Source: Xylona heveae TC161 | Taxonomy: Eukaryota; Ascomycota; Xylonomycetes; Xylonales; Xylonaceae | Direction of reading: 5' to 3' | Length of the DNA stretch: 64,000 bases | NCBI RefSeq assembly: GCF_001619985.1 | Contig: NW_017264193.1 | Coordinates: 3,043,726 to 3,107,725, forward strand | Shown: positions 22,059 through 35,215 of the stretch, in pieces | Numbering within the stretch: the first letter of the stretch is position 1 | Layout of the letters: the number at the start of each line of letters is the position of its first letter | Notes under the pieces: model-generated | Database searches by the model: none | The model's input: only the letters and a program-made list of their open reading frames with translations | Told to the model about the DNA's origin: nothing | Position numbers and translations under genes: made by a program

Positions 22059-25000
22059 ATGTCAGTGCGTATTCATCTGCGCGACCACCCCCATCGTGCC
22101 ATCGCACTCGTGAGCTCGTCTCATGTGCTTGTCTTTCGACACAGTCCTACATCAACAGAATCTATTCCAAGTGCATCTGTGCAGAGCTTTCAGTCACATT
22201 CATCAAATCAGAGCCCAGCTGCTCCGAGGTGCATCGTTGAATTTTCCAGGCTCGACTCCATCAACTTAGGGGATTACAGATCATTGAGCACTCTGCCTGT
22301 GAAAGGAACACTTGGTCTCATTACCGTAAACAATGATGTTTTCCTTTGCGTTGTTAGTGCGGCAACAAGGGTCGCGACTGTCAGGCCTGGTGAGACCGTT
22401 CAAAGGATAGATTCGGTCGAGTTCCGTAAGTGGACAAATTCTCCCGTTCAAATCTACCATTGAGGCACTTTTCGGACTGCATTCCACTGACTATGAACCA
22501 GATTGCATAAATAGTTCCGATTACGATCACGTATTGAACGACGAAATAAATCCTTATTCGACAGATAATTTATCGCAACAAGATGGGTTTGACTACGAGC
22601 CGAATCAAACACGTCGGGAGGGCGTTGTGGAGCACCCGTGTCTGGCTCTCAAAAAGCTTCTCAGCGGTGGAACTTTCTATTACAGCACAGACTTTGACTT
22701 GACAAACCGTCTGCAAGACAGGTTTGTGGTTATCATTCTCGTATTGATTGCTCGAGGAAAGCTTATTCTTTTCAAGGCCAATCGACGCGTCGACTTTTGA
22801 TCTGAACAGTTTTGACGACGGGTTCCTTTGGAACTCTTATATGATCCAACCACTTATAAATTTCAGATCTCACCTAGGATCGCATGAAAAGGAAGCGTTG
22901 GATGCATCGCAAATACTTACATCTGCCATTCGTGGCTTCGTGGCAACTATGCCAATTGCCGCACCCATTTCTCCAGCACGGGGAACTGCCCTTTCTGGAC
23001 TGCCGTCGACTTTGACAGTTATTTCAAGATTATCTTGCCGGAGAGCTGGAACGAGGTTTAACGCGCGAGGAATCGACGATGATGGTAATGTGGCGAATTT
23101 TGTTGAGACTGAGACGATATTTTGGACCCCTTCGGGACTCTGCTTTTCGTATGCGCAAGTGAGAGGTTCTGTGCCTATATTCTGGGAACAGGCAACTGGC
23201 CTTCTCCCAGGCCAACAGAAAATTCAGATCACCAGGTCTCCAGAAGCTACTCAACCAGCATTCGACAAGCATTTCGAAAGCTTGGAAGTGGACTTTGGAA
23301 GCATTCATATATTGAATTTGCTCAGCAAAGACAAGGCTGGCGAAGTTGAGATATCTGAGAGATATAGGTATCATGTTCGCCATAGCATGCTAAACAACTC
23401 GGTTGAGAAAGGGACCTCTGGGGCCTTCGAGCTCTTGAAACTAACAGAATTCGATTTTCATGCTGAAACGCGTGGGCCCACTGGCTATGAAGCTGCCAGT
23501 ATTATCAAGCAGATCATCCGTGAATCCGCTGAAAGTTTCGCATTCTACCTCACGGAAGAGGTAGATCACCCCTCTGAGGAGTTACACCCTGGAGCAGTTG
23601 GGCAGGATCGTCCAGTGTCGCGAAAGGCTACTGTTGTGCTTCAGCAAGAAGGAGTCTTTCGGACGAATTGCTTGGATTGTTTAGATCGAACAAACCTCAT
23701 TCAAACTATCGTTAGCCAAATGGCTTTGGAAGCGTTTCTTGGTCAACGCAACGAACGGGCAAGGCAAGACTTTTGGTTAAGACATTCGAGTCTTTGGGCC
23801 GATAACGGAGATGTGAGTTAGATTTTTTCCAATCTAAACAAGAGATTCGCTGATTTTGTTAGGCTCTCTCGAGAATATACGCTGGAACGGGGGCACTGAA
23901 GTCTTCCTTCACACGGAGTGGGAAGATGTCTTTTGCGGGCGCGCTTGCAGATGCTCGGAAGAGCGCGACCAGATTATATATCAATAATTTTACAGACAAG
24001 ACTCGTCAGTATACAATGGATCTACTCCTAGTACGTTGCATCATTCTATCTAAAGATTGTCTCAGTTCTAACATGCGCAGGGCCGCCTCATGGGTCAAGC
24101 ACCTGTTCGTCTTTACGATCCCATCAATGATTATGTGAATAGTGAACTGAATAAGCGGTAAGCATTGAGATTATACCTCTCTTATCATTGCGCTGATGCG
24201 TTGGTCAGTGCTTTGGAATACTCTGCTTCGAGAGTCATCAATATCTGGATAGGCACTTTCAATGTCAATGGTCAGAGCGAAGGAACATCTGAAGACCTAT
24301 CCGCATGGCTTTATCCCACTTCGGAGATATCCAATCAGCAGCCTGAAATATACGTCGTAGGTTTCCAGGAAATTGTTGAGCTTAGCCCTCAGCAAATTAT
24401 GTCAACGGACCCCGGGAGAAGGCTATTGTGGGAACAGGCTGTCCAGGACACGTTGAATGAGAGAGCAGACTCAGATAAGTATGTTTTGCTTCGGAGCGGA
24501 CAGCTTGTTGGCGCTGCGCTTTCAATATTTGTTAAATCGAGCGTACTTGGGGACATCAAAAATGTCGAAGGTGACGTGAAGAAGGTAAGGTCTGGTTGGA
24601 AGCGTGAAGACCAAAACTTTCTAACAATGTTGCAGACTGGCATGTCTGGAATGGCGGGAAATAAAGGCGCCGTGGCCATCCGTCTTGATTTTGCAAACAC
24701 GAGGCTGTGCTTTGTTACGGCTCATCTTGCCGCGGGATTTGCAAATTACGAAGAAAGAAACCGTGACTATCGAACTATAAGCCATAGCATCCGATTTCAA
24801 AGAAATAGATCTATTGATGATCATGATACGATCATTTGGCTCGGAGATTTTAATTATCGGATAGGCCTCAGCGACGAAAAGGCGCGCAAGCTTATCAATG
24901 CAGGCGACTTGAACACTCTGTACGACAACGATCAGGTGAGAAATCTATTTTCTGTAATTTGACTTCTTGTGCTAATCGATATCAGCTGAATATCCAAATG

Positions 25001-26241
25001 GTTAAAGGCAATGCTTTTCGATTTTACTCCGAAAAGCCGCCAGCTTTTATGCCCACTTACAAATACGATCGAGGGACCGATACATATGACACTTCGTAAG
25101 ATGATTGTTCTCAAAAAATCGAATCATTACTGACTCGTCCAAGTGAGAAGGCTCGAATTCCGGCATGGTGTGATCGCGTTTTGTGGAGAGGTGATAACTT
25201 GCGTCAGACGAGCTATAACGCCGCCCCTCTCCGGTTTTCTGATCACCGTCCTGTCTATGCTACTTTTCAATGCACTGTTAATGTAGTGGACGAGTCATAT
25301 AAAGAGAATTTGAGTCGCCAGATATACGAGAAGCGTCGCGCAGATGTTGCAGGGCTTACAGCTAATACGGACCTGGATGATACCGACGAAGAAGAAGACC
25401 TGATCGGATATGATGCAATTTCTTCCGGTCTCCCTCCCGCTAGCTCTGATACCCGTAAATGGTGGCTTGATAATGGTATGTACGCTGTCGGAAATTTAAG
25501 ATACACCTTCACCCGTTTGAAGTTCAGCCCTTTCTTCATTTGCCTTTCCTCCTTCCTCATTGCCGCTCGGTCTCTTCTCCGGGAACGACAGCATCCGCGC
25601 CCCTAGATTCGAAACACTGGTATCTAACATTGGTAGGGCAACCGGTCCGCTCCAGAATCGAGCCACCTGAGCCAGGATTTGTTCTTAATCAAGAGAGACC
25701 ATCAAACCCATTCGCAACTTCGGACGCCCCCACATGGGTTTCTGCGCAGGCAAAACCGCCTTTGCCGATGCGTTCAGGCAGCCAGCTTTCTGACACAAGT
25801 CTATCCTCAGCGTCATCTTTCCGTGACAAGCCAGCGCTTCCTGGACCCAGGCCAACTACTGCTTCATCGAAAGACTTATCATTGCCGTTGCGACCCGTAT
25901 CAAGGGCCTCGACCTTTTCCCAGGCGTCTGCTCCGTCGCAGCGCAGAGTTCCCCCAGTACCTCACAAACCTGCTCGCCTTGCCTCGAGAAACAACAGCAT
26001 ATCGGATGCCAGTTTGACCCCGATTGAAGGACCCTCTGCAGCCGCGGGTGGGCTCTCCGGTCCTGGATCATCACGCTCAAGTGCAAAAGTTACAAGCCAC
26101 AACACTTCCAATACTTCGGCCAGTCTTCTCGATGAAGACATACCAGCGCTTCCTCCCAGAAGACCCACAGCCGGTCTTCTGGATGTTCACGACGATCAAC
26201 TTAACAATCTTAGCTCTTGGCAGCCCCTTCAGCCCCAGTGA
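22059..26241 (+). CDS. Synaptojanin-like phosphoinositide phosphatase (Inp52/53 type)
   Basis: Ten exons: 22059-22425, 22502-22721, 22777-23812, 23863-24030, 24081-24157, 24209-24584, 24636-24935, 24986-25095, 25144-25475 and 25637-26241; 1196 residues, all junctions in phase. The N-terminal half is a Sac1-type domain whose catalytic C-x5-R is intact: C494-L-D-C-L-D-R500-T. Residues about 635-925 form the inositol polyphosphate 5-phosphatase domain, with I-G-T-F-N-V-N-G, W-L-G-D-F-N-Y-R, P-A-W-C-D-R-V-L-W and S-D-H-R-P-V. The last about 200 residues are Ser/Pro-rich, a region that in homologues binds SH3 and endocytic partners. The protein should remove phosphates from PI(4,5)P2 and from PI phosphates at the plasma membrane and endosomes. 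Unlike yeast Inp51, both catalytic domains look active. The intron 24585-24635 is in frame and stop-free. Confidence 0.93.
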
Positions 26242-29200
26242 ACTTCTTGATGCCCTTTAAATATATCTAGTTGCAGAATATACATGTTTCAAAATGCCCT
26301 AGATGTTTTGGACACTGTCTCCAGTGCCGCGTCTTACAGCTCTCGACTCTCGAGCTGATTCATTGAGAAAATTTTGCTGGTAGACTGCAGCGCGCATTCG
26401 GATCTATGTTCTCCGCAGGCTTCGACGGGTTCAGAGATATGAGTATTCGTTTTACAATGACTTGATTAAATCTCATTCACGGCCTCTTGATGGCCCAATT
26501 GATTTTGGTTCTGAGAGAAGGGGACCTTTCCGGGCTTTTATTTTCAGAGCGAAGTTTGGAAGGCTATCCATGCAAACTTATGGGATCTCGACATGTTGCC
26601 ACGATGCAAGTCCGAGTGAAGCTGAGACATTTGTGACATCCAGGTAACTTCGGATGCAAATCCTTGGGCAGGGACGTGGCGGGGTTTTGGCCAACCACTT
26701 TTGGCAAAGTGGTGATTAATTGCGGGGGTCGAGACATTCACAGTCACATCAGTCGAGCCGCAACAATGTGGCTAAAGGCCCAAGTAGTGCGGTTCTATGC
26801 CCAGAATTCCACTTGTGCAAGGAACCCGCCTTTTCTCTCCAGACGGGACTTTGTTTAGAATATTGTGACTCGGGATGGCATCCGAGATTGGAATGCAAGC
26901 TATTGCTTCAACAATGGGGATTTCAAGCGCCTATCAGCCTTACGGAGCAAGCAACTGAGCGGCGGCGGCGGCGGCGGCGGCACCAGCCAGGATTCCCAGA
27001 TTAACTAAACGGCCCGCATGTGCATTGAAAAGACTTAGGCAAGATGATCTCCCGGTCAGCGGTGACGGGAGCTTTGGGCTGGCGATGATGAGCTGCCTGT
27101 TGAATCCCCTACACAAAATCGAGGGAGGAGTAAAGCAGCCCAAAAGTACTACATACAATCCGAACCACGCGCTTTCAACTACTGCCAACGCATTTTTTTG
27201 AGATTAGTGAGGTCATCAGGCAGGAAATTGTCTGCACCCAAAATGAAAATTTTCCGGTGTGTTGATGGACATGCATTTCATTTGTCGGAAGAACCCTTGT
27301 TTGTGGCAGACGACGGAGACGTGGCACCTGTCGAGGCGTGTTGAGGAGATTGCAGACGCCCGTCACCAGTAGAGAGGATTGGGGGCTTTGCTGGGCCGGG
27401 ACCCTTGTTTAGAAATCACCATCGTACACTACTCGGTATGAGTACAATGTATGCCTGGAGCATGCATGTCCAGAATCGTATTTTCTATCAGCGCGTTGCG
27501 GTTATGGCTGCGTCTTAGAGTGCACAGAATTGTATCTTTTTATTACTGGTAGACCAAAATGCCAGCTGCACCGATTTATTGTCGTCAGGCTCCAGAAGCC
27601 ACTTGGATTTGGGCGCGATCACCTTTAGCTTGTTTCGGCCGGGCTCGGGTGGGGTTCTTGGGTCAAGACCAAAAAGTGGGAGAATGATTCTGCAGGAGAA
27701 CTATTATTGGGCCAGCAACTGAGGGCCATGATCCGGTTGCTGCCTTATAGGGCCCCCTGTAACTATGGCAAGCGCCCAGCATCAGGTAGCGATGACTCTA
27801 CGTGGATAGCAGCATTCAGCTTAAAAAGCCCGCACCGGTACATGGCAGACGAGGCCTCGAATTTCAAGCCTCTCTGGTCCCCCGGGAAAAAAGGTTCTCT
27901 TTGAATTGCGTGAGACGCTGTTTACTTCTAGCCTCTTTGATTATCTCTCTGCTTGTCACCGTGATCATCCATCTACAATTGGGCCACCGAGTTTGAGGTC
28001 CAATTTCTGTTCTCCACGTGCACCCGAACGCCGTTGCCCGAATGTGCCCGTATACCTTCCCGACCCACCAACCTCGAAAGTCGCGAATTCGAATCAGAAA
28101 GAAGCCCTGAAACCTCTGAACTTGACTGAAATTACTATTGTTCACCCATTATTGGAGGCAGCAAGAGCTGCTGCTGTGAGCGGCCAAAGCATAGCTGGAA
28201 GCAAACAAGAAGAGCGAGAGAATCAGAGATCATTATTGGTTGAAGCCGTGTCAAACGTCTTCTACGATTGGCTCCTTGCTCGTCGCGGAGCTTATCGTTG
28301 CGCCTGGCAACTTCCGCCAAGTGAAGGACGAGGAAAAAGAAAAGTCCCAACGATTGACGAGCTGTACCTCTGGACAGCGACATTGTCTATTGTAAGTCAT
28401 TTTCATTGCTGATCTCTTTGCGCTGTCTTTTGGCCTCTTTATGACAGTGCGTTGGAAGTACTGCACCTCTACTTCTGGCAGCATTTTGTTTGCTTTCAAT
28501 TCTTCCTGTAATTTTTATCATCCCTTTGGCAGCCCACCCTCCCGACCATGAGTATATTTTTTTTTCCTATTCCCTTGCTATAAAATCGCCCCTCCTTCAC
28601 CCCCCTCCCTCCTGCGCTGTTGCACAGTGGGGTCTGAGAGGCCGTGACGTTTGACCGCTCCGTTCCTTTTATTGTGTCATTTCTCTCTTCATTCCTTTCT
28701 TGTCATGTCGCTTTTCTAGCCTACCCTCGCACGGTAAGGCTTCAATTGGTACCCGTCGGCTAATCCCCCACCGTTCCATGGGTCCGCCCAGTAGACGATT
28801 ATTGTCGTTTTCACTGATCAGGTATCATTACCCGCGTCACTATTTATTCAGGGTCTTTGGTACTCTTGACCGCAATAACACTGCCTACAGGAGGACTTTT
28901 GGTGCGTCAATTTTCTTTTTGTTTTGTTGCTCGTTTTTATGCTTATCCTTTCCTCGCTACTTTTGTATACATCTGGCCTTGTACCTTTGTGGCAGCACGT
29001 GCCTAACCTCCCAACTCGCCCCAAACCTTAAGACTGATCCATGTTCAAAAGCTGATCCTTCCTAGCCAAAAGTGGCTCTGATTTGATCGGATCAACCACT
29101 GCCAAAACAGCAAACCATCCTCTCATTTTCCCTCGTCGGAGCCACATCTTCAGATAAAGTACCTTTGGAAAGAAAACAAGGTGCGTGACGCCTGGGCCCC

Positions 29201-29927
29201 CATCATTTATCGATTGTGTTTCCCCCCGTTGCCCCCCTTCTGCCCCTCGTTTGTTCGCTTCTTCCTTTTCCCTCCCCCCTCTTGCTGTCCCCTACTCTGG
29301 GTCGCCCACCCATTCCCGTTCGCTTGTCGTCACCGTACAGGCCCCGAAGGGGCGAAGTGGCCATCAACTGATCGAATGCCAGCGCATAAAACGCGAGAGT
29401 GGAAGCCTCAGGCCTCCCATCGCTCCAAGGTTCTCCCTCGCGCCCGCCGCGCGCGCAATTCGACGCGCCAACTCTTCTCCCGCCATTTGCCTTGTGTTCA
29501 AGGGTCCCCATAGCCCGCGAATCTTTTTTTGTTCCCTTGCATCCCACTCATTGGCGTCATTCTCCCTAGCCCAGTATCGCATTCGAGGGCTAGAACTACC
29601 CCTCGCACCACTTCCGTTCCCCGGGCGTGGAGCAAAAACAACAACAAAAATCGCTTCCTCCCGGCTCCATCCTTCGCCAGAAGGAACGTCGAAACATCAA
29701 TCCCCCCACGCCACGCATCGACAAACCCTCACTTCTCCCAGTGGGGAGGCATCAAAACAATCCTTGTCGGAAGCCGAATATAGATTGAACGAACTCACCT
29801 AATCGTGGGCACTTTGCTTTATTCCCGCTCCTACATAATTGTTTGCCAAAGGATCGTACTCGCTCTCGCTTTTCTGTCCAAAGGAAAGCAACGAGAAAGA
29901 TTCTCTCTTGTCGATTGTTTTGCTTCG
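26242..29927. other. Long intergenic region, no supported gene
   Basis: 3.7 kb before the ubiquitin-like-domain gene. It holds seven CGG units at 26960-26980 and C/T-rich sequence from about 28550 to 29330, consistent with a promoter and long 5' leader. An open frame at 27906-28412 ends in a GTAAGT-like donor but has no recognisable domain or obvious next exon, so it was not called. Confidence 0.45.
26960..26980 (+). repeat. (CGG)7 microsatellite
   Basis: Seven perfect CGG units in intergenic DNA between the synaptojanin-like gene and the ubiquitin-like-domain gene. No coding context is supported on either strand. Confidence 0.8.
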
Positions 29928-32162
29928 ATGCCGTACGTGCGCTCCGTGGTGAATGCCCCAAAAACTGCATTGACCATTTCAACTGTCACATCTGGTACCC
30001 CGAAGACTAACACCGATCTCGGCGGATACAGACTGAATATTAGATTTGAATCTGGTGGGCTTGGGTCCGACCACTCGTCCTTTTCCGACGCCGAAGATTC
30101 AACCGGTACTGGGGTCCGCGTATCTTCTCCAACCTCGACTGCCAGTCACGATTACCCCGACTCCGAAGGGTGGGAGGATCTCTACCCGTCGGACTCTGCT
30201 TCGCGCTCTCGTATTCCCGTGGAGCGCCAAGTCGTCGAGGCTCCTCGTCCGGCCCCCGCCGTCCACCACGTCAAACGACCGTCTCCCCCCAAACGCGAAA
30301 GCCAGCATCACGAACATACTCTCCGAGGTCATCGGCATTCGAGGCCGACTGAACCAGAAATTGTGGAATCCCCTGAAGACTTTCCGGGCTATGCCCGAGG
30401 AGCTCAGCCTCCGCCACCCAATTGGGGTCATCCGCATCCGCCTCCAGGATTCGCACCTGGCCCCGCCGCCAGTCCCTTTGCGCCTAACGGAACGAATCAA
30501 TTAATCCCATTCTCCCAGCCTGGTGCCTTTGGATACCCCAATCCCTTTGCACCCACACCCGGCCCAGGATCTCCTGGATATTTCCCTCCGGCGTCAAACC
30601 AGCCTGCACCACCACCACCAATGGCCAATCCTCTATCACCCCGGGGAGCTGCCCACTATGGCGGTTCTCCTTCGCCCTATGGGGGCCAAGAATTGATGCA
30701 GTACTCGCCTTTCTTCTCGTACGGCTCTCCGCCGCCAGGTTATCCCATGCAACATGGAGTTCCACCCATGTATTACCCCTATCAAATGATTCCACACCCC
30801 TCTCACTCTCACTCACCGGCAAAAGATGGATCACCCGCTCCGCCAGATCCAAAAGATGACGAGAAGTACTCCCGGCTTGAGAAGCTGATTATTGATCAGC
30901 AGACAGCTGTGGCTGCACGTGAAGAACTGAGGTTAAAGGCAGAAAAGGAAAAAGAGGAGCGCAAAATTGCGGATAGGAAGGAAAGAGAGGCTCGTGAGGC
31001 GGCAGAGAAGGAGAGAAAAGAGCAGCGAGAAATTGCCGAACAAGAACGGAGGGAGGCGCGTGAAGCTGCTGAAAGAAAGGAAGCTCGTGAAGCGGCGGAC
31101 AGGGCGGCCGCCCAGAAGAAGGAAATTGAGGAGGCGATTGCCAAGGCAGAGAGAGACAAGAAGCTGATTGAAGAAGCCGTCGCCAAGGCAACGGCCGAAG
31201 CGACTGCGGCAGCTCAAAAGAAGGTTTTGGACCAAGCGGCCGCAGATAAAGCGGCTGCCGACGCGGTTGCCGCTGCAAAGGCTGCTCAGGCAAAGCTTGA
31301 AGCAGATCATGCTGCTGCAGTACAGGCCGCCATGGAAAAAGCCACCGCGGAAGGTGCTGCTCTCCTCAAAGCTGCGGAAGAAAAGGCCAAGGCAGACCAG
31401 GAAGCAGCGGTAAAGGCTGCCGCCGAAAAGGCTGCTGCTGATGCTAAAAAGGCTGCCGAGGACGCCGCTGCTGCCGCCGCACCACCCCCGGACATGCAGA
31501 AAAAGCCGATACGATTCAAAGACGCAGTTGGACGGAAGTTCAGTTTCCCTTTTCATCTTTGCAAGACCTGGCAGGTACGTGGTATTGTACTGATCCTTAT
31601 CTCTGTATTATGAGAAATGTTAACATTGTTTTTTCCCCCTTAGGGAATGGAAGAGCTCATCAAGCAAGCGTTTCTTCACGTCGAATTTCTTGGTCCGCAT
31701 GTAGCAGAAGGTCATTATGACCTGGTTGGCCCGAACGGCGAAATCATTCTTCCCCCAATCTGGGAAACGGTGATTGAACCGGACTGGGCTATTACCATGC
31801 ATATGTGGCCTATGCCAGAGCCTCCTGCGCCTGCCCCCGCTCCAGAGGTTGCTGCAGCTCCGCCGCCACCGCCCGCCGCCCCGGCACGTGGAACAAAGGG
31901 CGCAAAAGGCGGTACGAAGAAGACTACCCCAGCGCCGCACCCTGAGGTGGTCATTGTCCCCGATAGTGGTGGGGCTGGACCGGAGGTCGTTGTTGTGGAC
32001 TCAGCTGACGCGGCCGGTGCGCCTCCCGTGAGAAAAGCACATACCACAAAAGTGTCGCCGCTCTTAATGTGGGCTGCCGGTCGATCTGCCAAGTCGGGAA
32101 AAGGTAGCAAAAAACCTGAACCAATTGGAGCTCAGCACGACGTCTTCTGTCGTGTCATGTGA
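29928..32162 (+). CDS. Coiled-coil protein with ubiquitin-like (ULD_2-type) domain
   Basis: Exons 29928-31574 and 31644-32162; 721 residues from the chosen Met. A Met at 29805 in the same frame would add 41 residues, and the N-terminus could also be altered by an unseen exon. The order is: Ser/Asp-rich N-terminus; a Pro/Gly/Tyr-rich low-complexity segment (about 150-300); a charged helical region from about 310 that starts K-Y-S-R-L-E-K-L-I-I and runs into Glu/Arg- and Ala/Lys-rich repeats; a globular block at about 527-605 (R-F-K-D-A-V-G-R-K-F-S-F-P-F, then W-x-T-V-I-E-P-D-W) split by the intron; and a Pro/Ala/Gly-rich tail. The block resembles the ubiquitin-like ULD_2 domain common in filamentous fungi. 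No catalytic function is known; a scaffold role is plausible. Confidence 0.8.
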
Positions 32163-34522
32163 ACGGTGATGAGGTTGAAGTGAGAGAGAGAAAATGATAA
32201 GACGACCAAGCGTTGGTAGGTGCATATTTGAGATCGAAGGTCTGCCAGAGCCGAAACGGGTTCTGAGGGAAGAGAATTGTGGAAAAGTTATGGCAAATTT
32301 CTTTGCTCGTTGGGATACAGGCGAGCTGAGATGATATGGCCCGCATAGCATCCGCTCAGTCTGTTTCGAATCTTTTTCAACATCCGTCACTCTCATGTTA
32401 AAAGGGCGGAAGATTGTCTTTTTTCTGCTCCCTCTCGGCGCACTTAATATCCTTTCCTTTTGATCGACGCCGAGAGCTGCGCTGGCTTGGCTAGGCGCTC
32501 TCCAGCTTTTGGAAGGCCTCCGACTTTTACTATCGTCTTCTCTTTTCTTCTCTTCTTCTCTCCATCATCGTTCACCGAGCCGGTTCAGGGGGGCATGGTT
32601 TTTCCTCTCGGCTCCGCCGAGTTGTTTTTTCATGCCTCGAAGGGGACGAAGATGTGGTGACATTTCCAGTTTTTTATTCGTTTTATTTTTATTACTTCCC
32701 TTCTGCCTCATTCCCCTCTCCATTTTTCCTTTTATTTTTTTAGGGGACTCAATTTACCAGGCGAAATCAGAAAGACTGGATGGTTTGTTCGGCTTGTTGA
32801 CAGCGACATACAATTAGGCCGGCGTGTCTAATGGTGTTTCGGCTTCTTTGGAACGGGAGATAACTTTCATGTCAGCGGCTGAAACTTTTTTCGTGTTCAT
32901 TTTTTTACCACAGCCTTTCTATTCACATCCTGTTGTTACACTGCTCTAGTTTTTGCATGCATCCGGCATTAGCGAGTTATGGGCACCTTGTTGTCTTTGA
33001 GGTTAATCTCTGGCTTGGTCTTTTTATGCTCGACTTCATATTTGTTTGCTTTGTCCATACACTATCTATAGCATATTCCCCCATTTCGCGTCCACCTCTT
33101 CACTCAATTATTCACTGTTAGCCTTTATGATAAGTACTTTTTAAAGATTATAATAGCTCCCTTTTCATGATTTAATTAGACATGGCTGGTATGATAAAAG
33201 TCTTAGCAAGTTTATTCGGCCAAATATGAAGCTTTGCTTGCCGCTATTTTATGAAGTCTTATAACTAGAATAATCTGGGGGAAAAGAAAATGTCACCAGG
33301 AAAGATGATCCGCAATTTTGGTTCCCTCTTTTGGATTTCTCTTTCTTTTGAAAATTCTATTGTGGACAATCAGTTGCACCCTTGTCACGCGTCTTCATCT
33401 AAACATAAGAAAAAATTGTGGGCTTGTTTCTGTGTGCAACGTAGCAAAACCGTAGGGCTACTGCCGTTTCGCCAGTACTTGTTGTACAAGACGTGAGTAC
33501 TCGTGGCAAGTGTCTGACAAACCCATGGTTTGGGCCAATATATCCCTGTCTCGCTTGTAGCTTTCGTACAAGCTTGTGATTGTCCATTGTCTCGAGGCGC
33601 CCTATCTTATCCACTCTGACGTCCCTGTCTACAACTCCGACAGATACATTGACCTTATAAGAGCAACCAGTGGTCAGAGCCAATTTTACGGTAAAATTAC
33701 TAAATCATTGCTTATAGCACAGGCAGAATGATTCAGGGACGGTCCCCACAAGATCTGACCTCATTTCGCACATTACACCGGATCAAATTGTTGAGGATGA
33801 GGTATGAGAAGTATAGTAACCATGTGGGCATGGCAAGGCATGCATGACTGCGAAACGAGTGGGCGGATATATTGGGGGGCAGGTCAAGCCTCCCAGTCAA
33901 CCTGACTGGATACAACTGGGGGTGCGGCTGCACTGCAAAATGTCAAGGCAGGCAGCCTATTTGCTTACTCTACAAAATCACCCACTCAACTAATTTCCGA
34001 CTCATTGTTGTTACGTTCTAATGCCCTTGCTTACGCGCTCAGTACCAGCTCGATCAAATAGTCACTAGATGCACTCTCTTGGCACGTCCTCGTGATTCAA
34101 CATTTGTGATTTTCCAAGTCCTCAAAGTTCGCTCGTTGTCTTTCGAACTCTTTACTCAACTTGAGCGCCCTCAGTTTTGGGGCCCTAGTATTGCGCCGCA
34201 ACTTACAATCTGTGCTCCTCGCAAGTTTTGTTGGGTTCGAGCTGTCTCAGGACAAAAGGCTACAGCGGGTGTTCGTTTGCTGTTTTGAAGCACAAACTTG
34301 CGGCCAGCTTCCCTGACTCACAGGAAGCGCTCTCAGTCGCAAACCTCATAGACAGCAAAAGCATTTACTGAATTCTTTCTTTGTCCTGTACACCGTATAC
34401 AACAACCAATCGCGCAGCATTGTGGCTCGAGAGGCCCTAATTTTGAAGCAAAAAACGACTTACAGGACACCTCCTGCCGAGACCACCAGGTCGTGGAGAT
34501 TGTGTGAAAAGAGAAGCACAAA
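32163..34522. other. Intergenic region, no supported gene
   Basis: The stretch is T-rich and AT-rich between about 32650 and 33300, consistent with 3' flanking DNA. No frame shows family character and no RNA gene is visible. The right end is the promoter of the Pro/Arg-rich gene at 34523. Confidence 0.45.
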
Positions 34523-35215
34523 ATGTGCCTTGTTAGAGTCCGAGCCGAACCGGACGAAGTCATCATTCCTGCTCGCCCTGTTCGGCGCGTGCCCAGCATC
34601 GTTGAGCGCAGTACGCGCCGAACCAGCGTGACCGTTATTGAGCCAGCGCGACGGAGTTCTCAGAACCGTCTGCCTCCTCCAAGGTCATCTGGTCAGCGTC
34701 TTCCTGCTCCTCCACCTGTAGCCAAGCCAGAACCCGCGCCGGCTCCGGCTCCAGCTCCGGCCCCTGAACCAGCGCCTCCACCACCTCCACCGGCACCCGC
34801 CCCTCCTGCTACGGCTGGCGCTCTTGAGCCGGTGAAGTCAGCATCTCCGCGCACCTCTCACCACACCATCGTGCGGCAATACAGCCCTCGATCTAGTCGC
34901 GCTTCGGGAGACTTTTACGAGCGCGACTATGAATATGTGCGGACTACCTCTTTGGTTCCACAAGAGCCCGATAGCTATCGGTATGTGGACGGTCGTGCGC
35001 GCAGGCACAGACACAGCATGAGCGGCGGGAGCGCTCATCAGCCTAGACTCAGCTGGCACCAAGGACATTCTCATGCTCACCCGGAAGGTGGCAGCGTGTC
35101 TTATGTTTACATGCCCCGCCAGTCAACTTCATCCTACCACTCTGCTAACAGAGAACGCGTGGTCGTCACAGACCAGGACGGTCGGAGGAGAGAATATTAT
35201 CGCGAAACCGCATGA
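34523..35215 (+). CDS. Conserved Pro/Arg-rich small protein
   Basis: A single exon, 230 residues. The start M-C-L-V-R-V-R-A-E-P-D-E-V-I-I-P-A-R-P-V-R-R matches a family of short Pezizomycotina proteins that begin M-C-x-V-R-V-R, as far as I remember. A Pro/Ala block follows at about 68-105 with P-A-P-A-type repeats. The rest is rich in Arg, Ser, Tyr and His, including R-D-Y-E-Y-V-R and R-R-E-Y-Y-R-E near the C-terminus. It is predicted to be disordered, with no signal peptide or membrane segment. The function is unknown. Codon structure and the conserved ends support a real gene. Confidence 0.75.
   Translation: MCLVRVRAEPDEVIIPARPVRRVPSIVERSTRRTSVTVIEPARRSSQNRLPPPRSSGQRLPAPPPVAKPEPAPAPAPAPAPEPAPPPPPPAPAPPATAGALEPVKSASPRTSHHTIVRQYSPRSSRASGDFYERDYEYVRTTSLVPQEPDSYRYVDGRARRHRHSMSGGSAHQPRLSWHQGHSHAHPEGGSVSYVYMPRQSTSSYHSANRERVVVTDQDGRRREYYRETA

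Noticed and set aside
26940-27188. Minus-strand frame with poly-Ala from the CGG repeat
   Set aside because: The only notable feature is the translated microsatellite; no other coding evidence.
27906-28412. Open frame of 168 residues on the plus strand ending near a GTAAGT donor
   Set aside because: The middle part looks protein-like, but there is no recognised domain and no convincing next exon. It lies in the probable promoter of the gene at 29928.
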